DNA of 64,000 bases from Planococcus liqunii (GTDB lineage Bacteria; Bacillota; Bacilli; Bacillales_A; Planococcaceae), in assembly GCF_030413595.1 (NCBI RefSeq), contig NZ_CP129238.1, positions 3,844,001-3,908,000 of the forward strand, given 5' to 3'. Of the stretch, positions 17,573 to 26,021 are shown in pieces; position 1 is the first letter of the stretch, and every line of letters starts with the position of its first letter. The notes beneath the pieces were generated by a model, which worked only from the letters and a program-made list of their open reading frames with translations, searched no databases and was not told the DNA's origin. A program made the position numbers and the translations under genes.

Positions 17573-19163
17573 ATGCTTTGTCCTCCTCGTCCATCGGGAA
17601 AGTAATGGTGAAAGAAGTTCCTTCACCCGGTTGAGATAACACCTCGATTTCCCCTCTTCCTTTGTCGACAATCTGTTTCACCAAATACAGGCCGTACCCG
17701 GTGCCATCCGCTTTATTGGCAGTGAATCCTTTTTCGTAAAGCTTGGGCAAGTGTTCCGGCTGGATTCCCGAACCGTTGTCTTCTACAAGAATCGCACACA
17801 TGCCTTCTGACTGCTCGATGCTGATGTCGATCCGTTTTGGATCAATTTCCATCCCTTCAAATGAGCCAAACGCATTTTCAATCAAATTGCCGAGAAGCAG
17901 GACAAAATCATGCTGATCCAACTCGTTTGGAAATGCGGCAAAATGGCTGTTCGGATCAACTTCCATATCAATGCCGAGTTCTTTCCCTCGTTTGATCTTG
18001 CTTAACAGAAGGCCTGCAACTGCATCATTGTTGATTTTATCGTTCAGAAAGCTGGTGACATTTTCTTGTTCTTCCGCTGAATTGTGTGCAAGCTGCAGCG
18101 CTTTTTCAGGCTTGCCCAGTTGAATAAGGCCAGCGATGGTGTGCAGCTTATTCATATGCTCGTGGCTTTGGACCCGCAAGGCTTCTATGAAATTTTTTAC
18201 GCCGGTCAGTTCTTCTGCCAGTTTTGCCGCTTCCGTGCGATCCTGGAAAATCGCCACCGCTCCGATCAGTTCCTCGTCTTTCCGGATTGGGATGCGCGTG
18301 CTGACAATCACTTTCCCGCCTACTTTAATTTCTTCATTGTACACGGCTTCGTTTTTTTCAACAATTTCAGGCAGGCGTGTATCGCTTAGAACAGCACGGA
18401 TCGGCTTGCCAACGAACGATCCTTTCACATTGAAAACCTTCTTAGCTTTTTCATTGAAAATCGTAATGATTTCATTGTTGTCTATCGCGATGACCCCTTC
18501 ATTCATTGCATGAAAAGTAGCGGTCCGTTCTTCATGCATCCGTTTGATTTCGAAGGGCTCCAGCTGAAACATCTGCCTTTTGATATGATTCGCCAACAGA
18601 AAAGAACCCGCTAGCCCGAACAGCAGCGTCAATAAGACGATCAGGCCGATCTCCTTTGATAATCCTGCCATAATATCGACGACGCCAGGAATTTTGTTCC
18701 CCACGACAACAACGCCAATCTGATTCAAGTCAGCGTCTTTGATCGGCACAAAAGCGCGGATGACGGTGCCGATTTCGCCTTTTGCTTTTGAAAAATATAT
18801 ATGCTCAGCAAATGCCGGATCTTCGTCTGCCCCTGCGGAAAGGGTCCCAATCTTTTCTTTCACGGGATGGGAAAAACGGACTTTGTCCATATTCATGACG
18901 ACGATATAATCACTTTCGTTTATGATCCGGATTTCATCAACCACCGGATCCACTGTTGTCCATCCGCTGGGCTGCTGGACAGCGCTTTTTATATCGGATA
19001 ATTCCGCAACGGTCCGTGCGGTGTTCATCGACCGGAGCCTCAAATCTCTTTCTTCGGTTTGCTGGATATTCGCAACGATTACAATGCCGCCAATCAGCAG
19101 CGAGAAAATGACGACGGCATATGACAGAATCATTATCTTCCAGCGGATCGGCAACTGTTTCAT
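17562..19163 (-). CDS. dctS: Dicarboxylate sensor histidine kinase
   Basis: 533 aa of the CitA/DcuS class: TM1 (about 11-31), an extracytoplasmic Cache/PDC sensor (32-170), TM2 (171-192), a cytosolic PAS domain (about 212-315), the DHp motif RVQSHEHMNKLH with the likely phospho-acceptor His334, and an HATPase domain with DNGSGI and GTGYGLYL. It probably senses succinate-type acids together with the binding protein encoded divergently (DctB in Bacillus). It shares an operon with dctR. Confidence 0.9.
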   Translation of the reverse strand: MKQLPIRWKIMILSYAVVIFSLLIGGIVIVANIQQTEERDLRLRSMNTARTVAELSDIKSAVQQPSGWTTVDPVVDEIRIINESDYIVVMNMDKVRFSHPVKEKIGTLSAGADEDPAFAEHIYFSKAKGEIGTVIRAFVPIKDADLNQIGVVVVGNKIPGVVDIMAGLSKEIGLIVLLTLLFGLAGSFLLANHIKRQMFQLEPFEIKRMHEERTATFHAMNEGVIAIDNNEIITIFNEKAKKVFNVKGSFVGKPIRAVLSDTRLPEIVEKNEAVYNEEIKVGGKVIVSTRIPIRKDEELIGAVAIFQDRTEAAKLAEELTGVKNFIEALRVQSHEHMNKLHTIAGLIQLGKPEKALQLAHNSAEEQENVTSFLNDKINNDAVAGLLLSKIKRGKELGIDMEVDPNSHFAAFPNELDQHDFVLLLGNLIENAFGSFEGMEIDPKRIDISIEQSEGMCAILVEDNGSGIQPEHLPKLYEKGFTANKADGTGYGLYLVKQIVDKGRGEIEVLSQPGEGTSFTITFPMDEEDKAYAG

Positions 19164-19292
19164 CTTTTATGCTCCTTTCCCTTTACGAATGAAGGGCTGG
19201 TGATTATGCTTACAGTAAAGATTTTCCCTAACTATAACGAACAGTGAGGGTTAAAGCCTCGGCTGATTGAAGTTCCTACAAGGAGGTCCGCT

Positions 19293-20357
19293 ATGAAGAA
19301 GTCTTCCATTGCCGTGCTCTTTTTGAGCATCAGCATCGTGCTTGTTGTTTACCTGGGCTATCAAAACTTATTCCCTCAAGCAGAACCGCCTTACGATGAT
19401 GACCAGGAGGGATTAAACGGCCAGCTCATTTTCAAATTTAGCCACGTAGTTGCCGAGAATACCCCGAAAGGACAGGCGGCAGCGAAATTTGCCGAACTTG
19501 TTGATGAAAAATCCAATGGCACCATCCAGATTGTAGTCTTCCCTAACGGCAGTTTATATTCCGATATTGAAGAAATCAATGCGTTAAAAGATGAACAGGT
19601 TCATCTGATTGCCCCTTCTACGTCAAAACTCGATATGCTTTCTCCAGAGTGGGGCGTGCTGGATCTTCCCTTCGCTTTTTCGGAATATGACGCAATTGCG
19701 GAAGGCGTACACGGACCGATCGGCGAAAAGCTGCTGCAGTCGCTGCAGAAAGAAGGGATCAAGGGGCTTGCGCACTGGCCCAACGGCTTTAAACAGATTA
19801 CGACCAATAAAGGTCCCGTGATCAGCCCGGAAGACCTCGCTGGCCAGAATTTCCGGATTATGCAGAGCAAAATCATTCAGGCACAGTTCGGCATGCTGGG
19901 TGCCATTGCGCAGCAGGAATCGTTTAACTCGACATTTAAATTGATTGAAGAAGGAAAAGTGGACGGTGAAGAAAACACCATTTCCAATATCTACTCGAGG
20001 AAATTCTATACTGTTCAAAAGCATATGACAATCACCAACCATGGATATTTGGGATATGCCGTCATGATGAACCAGGATGTCTGGGACCGGCAATCCGACA
20101 AAACCCAGCAAATCCTGCTGGAAGCGATGAAAGAAACCACCGCTTGGAACGATGAAAATGCAAAAAAGCTGAACGAAGAGCAGCTCGCTCTTATCAGAGA
20201 AAATTCTTCCATCGAAATCCACGAATTGTCCCAAGCGGAGCAGCGGCAGTGGATGGAGCGGCTCGAACCGTTATACGAAGAATACGAAGAAATAATTGGC
20301 CAGGAATTAATGGAGGATCTGCAAGATTTAAAAAAGTGCTACACTCATGAAGAATAA
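19293..20357 (+). CDS. dctB: TRAP-type (DctP family) dicarboxylate-binding protein, co-sensor
   Basis: 354 aa: an N-terminal membrane anchor (residues 6-24, no lipobox) then a DctP fold with FKFSHVVAENTPKGQAA, LDLPFAFS and the substrate-binding Arg in NFRIMQSK. No TRAP permease genes (DctQ/DctM) are present. The gene diverges from dctS, as in B. subtilis, where DctB works with DctS to sense C4-dicarboxylates rather than to feed a TRAP channel. The same role is inferred here. The start follows AAGGAGG. Confidence 0.85.
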   Translation: MKKSSIAVLFLSISIVLVVYLGYQNLFPQAEPPYDDDQEGLNGQLIFKFSHVVAENTPKGQAAAKFAELVDEKSNGTIQIVVFPNGSLYSDIEEINALKDEQVHLIAPSTSKLDMLSPEWGVLDLPFAFSEYDAIAEGVHGPIGEKLLQSLQKEGIKGLAHWPNGFKQITTNKGPVISPEDLAGQNFRIMQSKIIQAQFGMLGAIAQQESFNSTFKLIEEGKVDGEENTISNIYSRKFYTVQKHMTITNHGYLGYAVMMNQDVWDRQSDKTQQILLEAMKETTAWNDENAKKLNEEQLALIRENSSIEIHELSQAEQRQWMERLEPLYEEYEEIIGQELMEDLQDLKKCYTHEE

Positions 20358-20379
20358 TTTTTGCCAGCTGTACAGGAAG

Positions 20380-20405
20380 GGACCTGCTTTCAAGCAGGTC
20401 CTTTT
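20380..20405 (+). terminator. Terminator of dctB
   Basis: GGACCTGCTT / AAGCAGGTCC with a short loop, followed by TTTTT. Confidence 0.9.
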
Positions 20406-20469
20406 TACAATTTCCTGCTCTTTATTTCCTTCAATATATTAAGATTGACTTTTAAAAAAAGCGGAGTAG

Positions 20470-20720
20470 AATAACGTTCATCGAGAACTAAATACCTCGG
20501 CCTAATCCTTGAAAAAGGAACGGAGGAACCAATTTATTGGGGCTAATTCTGCGGTTTTGCAGAAGGGATGAGAGCAACTCTTTCGCCATCCTGCCCGTCA
20601 GCTAACTTCGTCGGCTAAAGCGAAGGAGGTCCAAGGACCCCTTTATTCGGGATGCTTTTTTGCAGAACGCAAAAAAATCCCGAAAAAATGCAGGTCTTTT
20701 TGTTATGCCTGCTTTTAGCA
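20470..20720 (+). promoter_or_regulatory. c-di-AMP riboswitch (ydaO/yuaA) with expression platform
   Basis: The leader between dctB and kimA carries ydaO-motif landmarks: CCTCGGCCTAATCC, GGAGGAACC, TTGGGGCTAATTCTGC, GGGATGAGAGCAACTC, and CCCGTCAGCTAACTTCGTCGG followed by GAAGGAGG near 20632. Downstream, TTCGGGAT…ATCCCGAA (20645-20685) and GCAGG…CCTGC plus TTTTA (20689-20716) can act as terminator or antiterminator. In Bacillus c-di-AMP binding to this class switches off potassium importer genes. Exact 5' end not determined. Confidence 0.92.
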
Positions 20721-20844
20721 AGAGGAGCCGTTCAAACATCGCAGGAGAGCCGGGATGAGAAAAAGTAGAATGACGCCACTGACGCGGTAAATCAACAGAA
20801 AAACTAATTACAGCTACACACTTAAAAAATGGAAGGTGTACATC

Positions 20845-22671
20845 ATGGTCTCTGCAATCAAACGCTTCTTTATTGGACGGCCGTTAAAATCCAACATGCT
20901 GGGCGAACAAAAACTCAATAAAAAGAAAGCCTTGGCAATTCTCTCTTCCGATGCACTTTCTTCTGTAGCTTATGGACCGGAGCAAATCCTGATTGTTTTA
21001 ATCACTGTCAGCGCCACGGCGTTTTGGTATTCGATTCCGATTGCCTGTGCCGTGTTGGTGCTGTTGTCGGTGCTGATTTTATCGTATCGGCAAATTATTT
21101 TCGCCTACCCTCACGGCGGCGGAGCGTATATTGTGTCGAAAGAGAATTTGGGCACCAATCCCGGCCTGGTCGCCGGCGGTTCTTTGCTGGTCGATTATAT
21201 ATTGACCGTTTCCGTTAGCGTCTCGGCCGGAACGGATGCGCTCACTTCTGCTTTTCCAGGGTTGCATGGCCATAATGTTGCAATAGCTGTGGCGTTTGTG
21301 GTGTTTCTTACGCTCTTGAATTTAAGGGGCGTAACAGAATCAGCATCGGTTTTGGCATACCCGGTTTATTTATTTGTCCTGGCGCTTTTTGTCTTGATCG
21401 GCGTCGGCATTTATCAGATCCTGACCGGCACGGTGCCTGCTGATCTGCACCCTCAGCTTGGCGCGCCTGTCGCGGGCATCAGTTTGTTTATCCTGCTGCG
21501 CGCATTTGCCTCAGGCAGTTCCGCACTGACCGGAGTCGAAGCGATTTCCAATGCAATTCCGAACTTTAAAGATCCGGCTCCTGTCAATGCCGCCAAAACC
21601 TTGACAGCCATGGGAATTCTATTGGGGCTGCTGTTTTCAGGAATCGTTTTTCTTGCTTATTACTACGGCATTTCACCGCTTGCGGAAGTGACCGTAGTTT
21701 CCCAAATTGCCGAAGAGACATTCGGCCGCAACTTCCTGTACTTTTTCGTCCAAGGGACAACCGCCTTGATTTTGATTTTGGCAGCCAATACCGGCTATTC
21801 TGCGTTTCCCTTACTGGCGGTCAATTTGGCGACCGATAAATTCATCCCAAGGATGTTTACGGTACGCGGCGACCGGCTGGGCTACTCAAATGGGATTCTG
21901 ATTCTGGGGCTGGCTTCCATCCTGCTGATTGTGGCATTCGGCGGACATACAGAACAGCTGATTCCGCTTTATGCCGTAGGGGTTTTCATCCCGTTCACAT
22001 TATCCCAGACCGGAATGATGATGAAATGGATCCGCGAAAAACCGAAAGGCTGGGAACTGAAGTTTGCTATCAACTCAGCAGGGGCCTTGATCTGCTTCAC
22101 CGTCACCATCATCTTTTTCCTGACGAAATTCACGCAAGTATGGCCGGTCCTTGTTTTCCTTCCGATCATCCTTTATGTTTTCTACCGGATCAAGAGCCAT
22201 TACTTGGCAGTGGCGGAACAGCTGCGGATTTCAGAACAGCCCCTTGCAGTGGCAGTTGAAGGGAATGTCATGATCATTCCGGTGGCCGGCATCACTCAAG
22301 TCGTGCAGACTTCCATCGATTATGCCCGTTCATTGAAAGTGGATCAGATTATCGCTGTTTACATCGCCTTTGATAAAGAAGATGAAAAGAAATTTGAAGC
22401 CAAATGGAAACAGTGGCAGCCCGATGTCCGGCTCGCGACGCTGTATTCCCCTTACCGGAGCGTGATTCATCCGCTGATGAAGTTTCTCGATACCGTCGAG
22501 CACAAAGCCAATGAACTGCATTACCGGGTGACTGTAGTCATCCCTCAATTTATTCCTAAAAGAGGGTGGCAGAATATCCTCCATAACCAGTCGGGATTTC
22601 TCATCCGGGCCGCTTTGCTGCTCCGGAAGAACTTGATTGTCATCACAGTGCCTTTTCACTTGAAAAAATAA
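20845..22671 (+). CDS. kimA: High-affinity potassium importer KimA
   Basis: 608 aa. Twelve APC-fold helices are followed by a C-terminal cytosolic domain (about 465-608), the KimA (YdaO) layout. Hallmarks are LAILSSDALSSVAYGPEQIL, YPHGGGAYIVSKENLG, TGVEAISNAIPNFK and the C-terminal FIPKRGWQNILHNQ. It imports K+ with protons and is inhibited by c-di-AMP in Bacillus. The ATG at 20845 has GGAAGG 8 nt upstream; a GTG at 20836 is less likely. The c-di-AMP riboswitch in front gives a second layer of control by the same messenger. Confidence 0.95.
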   Translation: MVSAIKRFFIGRPLKSNMLGEQKLNKKKALAILSSDALSSVAYGPEQILIVLITVSATAFWYSIPIACAVLVLLSVLILSYRQIIFAYPHGGGAYIVSKENLGTNPGLVAGGSLLVDYILTVSVSVSAGTDALTSAFPGLHGHNVAIAVAFVVFLTLLNLRGVTESASVLAYPVYLFVLALFVLIGVGIYQILTGTVPADLHPQLGAPVAGISLFILLRAFASGSSALTGVEAISNAIPNFKDPAPVNAAKTLTAMGILLGLLFSGIVFLAYYYGISPLAEVTVVSQIAEETFGRNFLYFFVQGTTALILILAANTGYSAFPLLAVNLATDKFIPRMFTVRGDRLGYSNGILILGLASILLIVAFGGHTEQLIPLYAVGVFIPFTLSQTGMMMKWIREKPKGWELKFAINSAGALICFTVTIIFFLTKFTQVWPVLVFLPIILYVFYRIKSHYLAVAEQLRISEQPLAVAVEGNVMIIPVAGITQVVQTSIDYARSLKVDQIIAVYIAFDKEDEKKFEAKWKQWQPDVRLATLYSPYRSVIHPLMKFLDTVEHKANELHYRVTVVIPQFIPKRGWQNILHNQSGFLIRAALLLRKNLIVITVPFHLKK

Positions 22672-22676
22672 AAAAA

Positions 22677-22704
22677 CAAAGTCCGCCAAATAAAGCGGAC
22701 TTTG
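22677..22704. terminator. Bidirectional terminator kimA/mazG-like
   Basis: CAAAGTCCGC / GCGGACTTTG (10 bp) with A-rich left and T7 right flanks, between convergent genes. Confidence 0.9.
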
Positions 22705-22710
22705 CTTTTT

Positions 22711-23097
22711 TTATGAAGTAGTTTTGGCTGATGCATCTTTATTTTGCCGGTTTTTGACTTCTTCCATCTTGCCATAAAAACTTTCTTCCAAATCAATGTC
22801 AAAGAAGTTTGCAAACTTCATGATGTAAGCGAGGCAATCGGCCATTTCTTTACCGATGTCTTCTTTTACGGTTTCCGACGCCAAGCGAAACGCCTCTTCT
22901 TTATCCATGCCATTCTGTACATATTTATAAGTCAGGTTAAACGCTTTACGCAGTTCTTCCGCGATTTCGGCCACTTCCGTCGTCAGCAGCATGTAGTTGT
23001 TCAATAGCGAAGCCCGGTTTTTTTCATAATCCCCGTCTTCAATGCTCCAGCCCATTTCTTTTTGGTACTGCTTTGCAAATGCCTGTGCTTCCTTCAT
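22711..23097 (-). CDS. MazG-like nucleotide pyrophosphohydrolase
   Basis: 128 aa, alpha-helical. The metal-binding pattern of all-alpha NTP pyrophosphatases is visible: TTEVAEIAEELRKAF (about 39-53) and KEMADCLAYIMKFANFFDID (about 83-102). Members hydrolyse (d)NTPs to monophosphates. It begins 15 bp after the Lrp gene stop, with AAGGAGG as ribosome site, so the two form one operon. Why a nucleotide-cleaning enzyme is co-transcribed with an Lrp regulator is not clear. Confidence 0.75.
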   Translation of the reverse strand: MKEAQAFAKQYQKEMGWSIEDGDYEKNRASLLNNYMLLTTEVAEIAEELRKAFNLTYKYVQNGMDKEEAFRLASETVKEDIGKEMADCLAYIMKFANFFDIDLEESFYGKMEEVKNRQNKDASAKTTS

Positions 23098-23112
23098 TTT
23101 CTGCCTCCTTTT

Positions 23113-23595
23113 TCAATCGCTTGCCTTTATCGGCAAGACCGTCGAGTACTTGACTTCCCGAAGCGCCAAATTGGTTTGGATCTTAGTGACGCCAAGTTCA
23201 TTCAACTTCCGGATGAACGCCTGCAAATCACTTCGGTTCCGGTTTGCGACTTTCAGCAAATAATCGTACTCTCCGGTGATGCACTGGCATTCCAGCACTT
23301 CCGGCATTTTCATCAAGGCACCTTCCAGTGTGCTCAATTCTTCCGCCTGATGGAGGTTTGTGCTGATGAAAATAAAACACAGTAAATCGAAGCCGAGCTT
23401 TTCCTGGTCTAGTATGGCAACTTGCCGGCTGATGTACCCTTCGCTCTCCAGCCGCTTAATCCGGGAGTGGACAGCAGGAGACGACAAATTCACCCGTTTC
23501 GCGATTTCCGTGTTGTTCAAGTCTGCCTGTTTTTGCAAAATGTCCAAAATCTCGATATCTGTCGGGTCAAGTACTTTGCGGATGATCGATTCCAC
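23113..23595 (-). CDS. Lrp/AsnC family transcriptional regulator
   Basis: 160 aa: an N-terminal HTH (LDPTDIEILDILQKQADLNNTEIAKRVNLSSPAVHSRIKRLE) and a C-terminal RAM/AsnC effector domain (about 65-150, with VLECQCITGEYDYLLKVANRNRSDLQAFI). AAAGGAGG lies 6-7 nt before a GTG at 23595, which I take as the start rather than the ATG at 23622. It diverges from an EamA exporter gene with an inverted repeat between them, so it probably controls amino-acid or metabolite export and itself. Confidence 0.85.
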   Translation of the reverse strand: MESIIRKVLDPTDIEILDILQKQADLNNTEIAKRVNLSSPAVHSRIKRLESEGYISRQVAILDQEKLGFDLLCFIFISTNLHQAEELSTLEGALMKMPEVLECQCITGEYDYLLKVANRNRSDLQAFIRKLNELGVTKIQTNLALREVKYSTVLPIKASD

Positions 23596-23645
23596 CGCTT
23601 TCCCTCCTTTCATTTTTTTCAACGCTTGGAGGTTTTTAAAATCTT

Positions 23646-23757
23646 ATATGAATAATTTAAAGATAACACATTCTATTATTTTAATAAATTCCAAATATCT
23701 GAACTCTTACAGAATATCAATCAGTTTTAAGCTCGTAAATGATAAAATTATTCATAT
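23646..23757. promoter_or_regulatory. Paired inverted sites in Lrp/EamA divergent promoter region
   Basis: ATATGAATAATTT (23646-23658) recurs as its exact reverse complement AAATTATTCATAT (23745-23757), 86 bp apart, in the AT-rich gap between the divergent lrp and EamA genes. Well-separated inverted sites suit octameric Lrp proteins that wrap DNA. The function is inferred. Confidence 0.45.
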
Positions 23758-23806
23758 CAATAAACCGGTTTTTCTCTTACCTCCAAAGGTTGAAAGGATG
23801 TTGTGC

Positions 23807-24733
23807 ATGCGTTATTTCTATTATTTATTATTGCTGCTTACCAGCTTTTTATGGGCAGGCAATTTCGTGGTCGGCAAATGGCTGGTGGGCCATGCGTCTC
23901 CTATGACTTTGACCAGCCTTCGCTGGATGATTGCGGTCCTTTGCCTGATTCCCTTTGTCTGGATAACAGAAAAAAAGATCCTGCCGCCGCGAAAAGCGAT
24001 TATGCCTCTAATTTCCATGGGAATTACAGGAGTCGCGCTGTTTAATATCCTGCAGTTTTTTGCACTGGAAAATACGTCAGCCACCAATATCGGTTTGATT
24101 TCCACGTTAAATGCGATTTCCATTGCTGTTTTTTCAGCTTTTTTGCTGAAAGAAAAAATCCGGCCGCTCCAAGCTGCCGCGATGGGATTATCGCTGTTCG
24201 GCGTCATTTTGGTTCTGACAAAAGGAAACACGGCGCTGCTTTTTTCGATGCAGTTCAACAAAGGCGATTTGTATATGCTAGCAGCCGTTGCAGTTTGGGG
24301 CCTTTACTCGGTCTGCAGCAAATGGGCGATGGCTTCTACTTCTCCGGCAATGGCCACTTTGTATTCGGGCATTTTCGGCGTCCTGGTCCTGCTGCCGTTT
24401 AATTTAACGGACTTTACGGTAACGGATATCAATGCTTCTTTTGTCTCCTCAATTTTGTACACCGGCGTCATTTCGACCGTTGTCTGTTTTGTGCTATGGA
24501 ACATCGGCGTCAAAAAATTGGGCGCGACCACGTCCGGTTTGTTCCTGAACTTCAATCCGGTCTTCACCGCCGTTTTGGCGTTTTTCATTCTTGGCGAACA
24601 AATGACAGGAGCCCAGTTGCTGGGCAGCGCCGTGGTGATTGGCGGATGTATCCTCTTCAGCTATTTCGGCACAGTGAAACCGTCCGCCACACGTTCTCAA
24701 GACGTAATAAACCCTCTGGCAAAACAGGTGTAG
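23807..24733 (+). CDS. EamA/DMT family transporter
   Basis: 308 aa with ten membrane helices arranged as two EamA repeats (residues about 5-140 and 152-290), including TSFLWAGNFVVGKWL and ATTSGLFLNFNPVFTAVLAFFILGE. Such proteins usually export amino acids or nucleotide-type metabolites. The ATG at 23807 follows AAGGA at about 9 nt; the frame is open far upstream over the divergent regulator, but that part is not this gene. The last codons form the left arm of its terminator. Confidence 0.88.
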   Translation: MRYFYYLLLLLTSFLWAGNFVVGKWLVGHASPMTLTSLRWMIAVLCLIPFVWITEKKILPPRKAIMPLISMGITGVALFNILQFFALENTSATNIGLISTLNAISIAVFSAFLLKEKIRPLQAAAMGLSLFGVILVLTKGNTALLFSMQFNKGDLYMLAAVAVWGLYSVCSKWAMASTSPAMATLYSGIFGVLVLLPFNLTDFTVTDINASFVSSILYTGVISTVVCFVLWNIGVKKLGATTSGLFLNFNPVFTAVLAFFILGEQMTGAQLLGSAVVIGGCILFSYFGTVKPSATRSQDVINPLAKQV

Positions 24734-24757
24734 CCTGTTTTGCCAGAGGGTTTTTTT
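24712..24757 (+). terminator. Terminator overlapping the EamA stop codon
   Basis: A perfect 17-bp stem (CCCTCTGGCAAAACAGG at 24712-24728, complement 24734-24750) and T7. The loop contains the TAG stop, so the left arm encodes the last six residues. It may also serve the convergent mnmH gene. Confidence 0.9.
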
Positions 24758-24774
24758 ATCGCCGCAAAGGCCGT

Positions 24775-25839
24775 TTATTTGCTTGGCTGCATTTGCTTGT
24801 TTTTTCCGCTCAATTGCGGAAGCTTGTCTTTCACGGTCTGGATAGATTCTTCGATATTGCCGACCGGCAAAAATTGTTTCTGCGAATCCGGATATTGAAG
24901 GCTGGTATGTTTGTAGCGGGAATCGTAATAATGTTCGAGCAGCAATTGGATGGCCGAAGCGAAATCGCCAGTTTCCAAATCTTCTTCAATCTGTTTAGCT
25001 ACTGGCACATGGATGCGCGACTTGATCAATTGGAAGGCTTCCATGCACTCGCTTTGGTGTTCGGTGGGCCGGTAATCCAACAGGATTTCCTTGACCCGCT
25101 CTTCCATCGGCATGTCGACGATCCACTGTTGGCTGCTGTTTTTCAAATCACATAAAAACGGTGGAATCACTACTTTGCCGATGCGGTGGCTTTCTGCTTC
25201 GAACAATACGTACGGGGCATCTTTCAGCGCTCTCAATCGGTGGACCAACAATGAATCGAACACTTTCTGGTTATGAGGTTCCAAGCCGATCTGGCCGAAA
25301 ATCGATCCCTTGTGGTTGGCCATCCCTTCAAAATCAATCACCGGATAGCCTTCTTTCTCCAATGCCTTCAGAATTCGGGTTTTTCCTGCCCCGGTATAGC
25401 CATTCAAAACAAACGCTTTTTCAGGCGCCTGCATTGTTTCCAGTTCGGCCACAACCCATTTCCGGTACGCACGGATGCCTTCTTCCAGACGGCTGACATG
25501 GACGTTCATCAAGCTCAGGAGCGTGGCGGTCGTCTTGCTGCGCATGCCTCCGCGCCAGCAAAATACCACTTTTTCTCCTTCAATTTTTTTAAAGGCACGG
25601 ATAAATTCCGGCAGCTTCGCTGAAATGATATCCAACCCGCGTTCTTTTGCCGCGTCTATGCTGACTTGTTTATACAGGGTCCCTACTTCTGCCCGTTCCG
25701 CATCATCAAAAAAAGGAATATTGATGCTTCCCGGAATAGAGAAATTCTTATATTCAGATGGCGACCGGACATCAATAAGCGTCATGCTCCGGTTTTCAAT
25801 GACCGGTATCAATTGTTCTACGTTTATATTGCTATACAT
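24775..25839 (-). CDS. mnmH: tRNA 2-selenouridine synthase
   Basis: 354 aa: an N-terminal rhodanese domain with the active-site loop VVFCWRGGMRSK (Cys94), then a P-loop domain with GYTGAGKT (residues 147-154). MnmH/SelU replaces sulfur by selenium in the wobble 2-thiouridine of tRNAs through a geranylated intermediate, using selenophosphate. No selD is in the window. The gene is monocistronic. The C-terminal extension after about residue 320 is rich in Gln/Lys. Confidence 0.92.
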   Translation of the reverse strand: MYSNINVEQLIPVIENRSMTLIDVRSPSEYKNFSIPGSINIPFFDDAERAEVGTLYKQVSIDAAKERGLDIISAKLPEFIRAFKKIEGEKVVFCWRGGMRSKTTATLLSLMNVHVSRLEEGIRAYRKWVVAELETMQAPEKAFVLNGYTGAGKTRILKALEKEGYPVIDFEGMANHKGSIFGQIGLEPHNQKVFDSLLVHRLRALKDAPYVLFEAESHRIGKVVIPPFLCDLKNSSQQWIVDMPMEERVKEILLDYRPTEHQSECMEAFQLIKSRIHVPVAKQIEEDLETGDFASAIQLLLEHYYDSRYKHTSLQYPDSQKQFLPVGNIEESIQTVKDKLPQLSGKNKQMQPSK

Positions 25840-25978
25840 CTATTTTTCCTCCAAAAAGCTCTCCGAAGAGCTTTGTCGTTTGTCCTAATTTTTTCAAGTT
25901 CACTTTTTAAGTATACACCCATTGATTTCACTTTGAAGCTTTCCTGCTTCAAACCTCCATCCTCATCCGGCAAATAAA

Positions 25979-26010
25979 AAAGACGGACTGCTGCCGCAGT
26001 CCCGCCTTTT
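25979..26010 (-). terminator. Terminator of methyltransferase gene
   Basis: AAGACGGACTGC / GCAGTCCCGCCTT around TGCC, with TTTTTT following on the minus strand; it separates the methyltransferase from mnmH. Confidence 0.8.
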
Positions 26011-26021
26011 CGAATCTTTCC

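Noticed and set aside
16871..17671. Longer dctR start at 17671
   Set aside because: The extra 33 residues lie in the kinase coding region; ATG at 17572 has a proper ribosome site and receiver-domain start.
19293..20357. Substrate-binding subunit of a TRAP transporter
   Set aside because: No DctQ or DctM permease gene is nearby and the gene diverges from dctS; a co-sensor role fits better.
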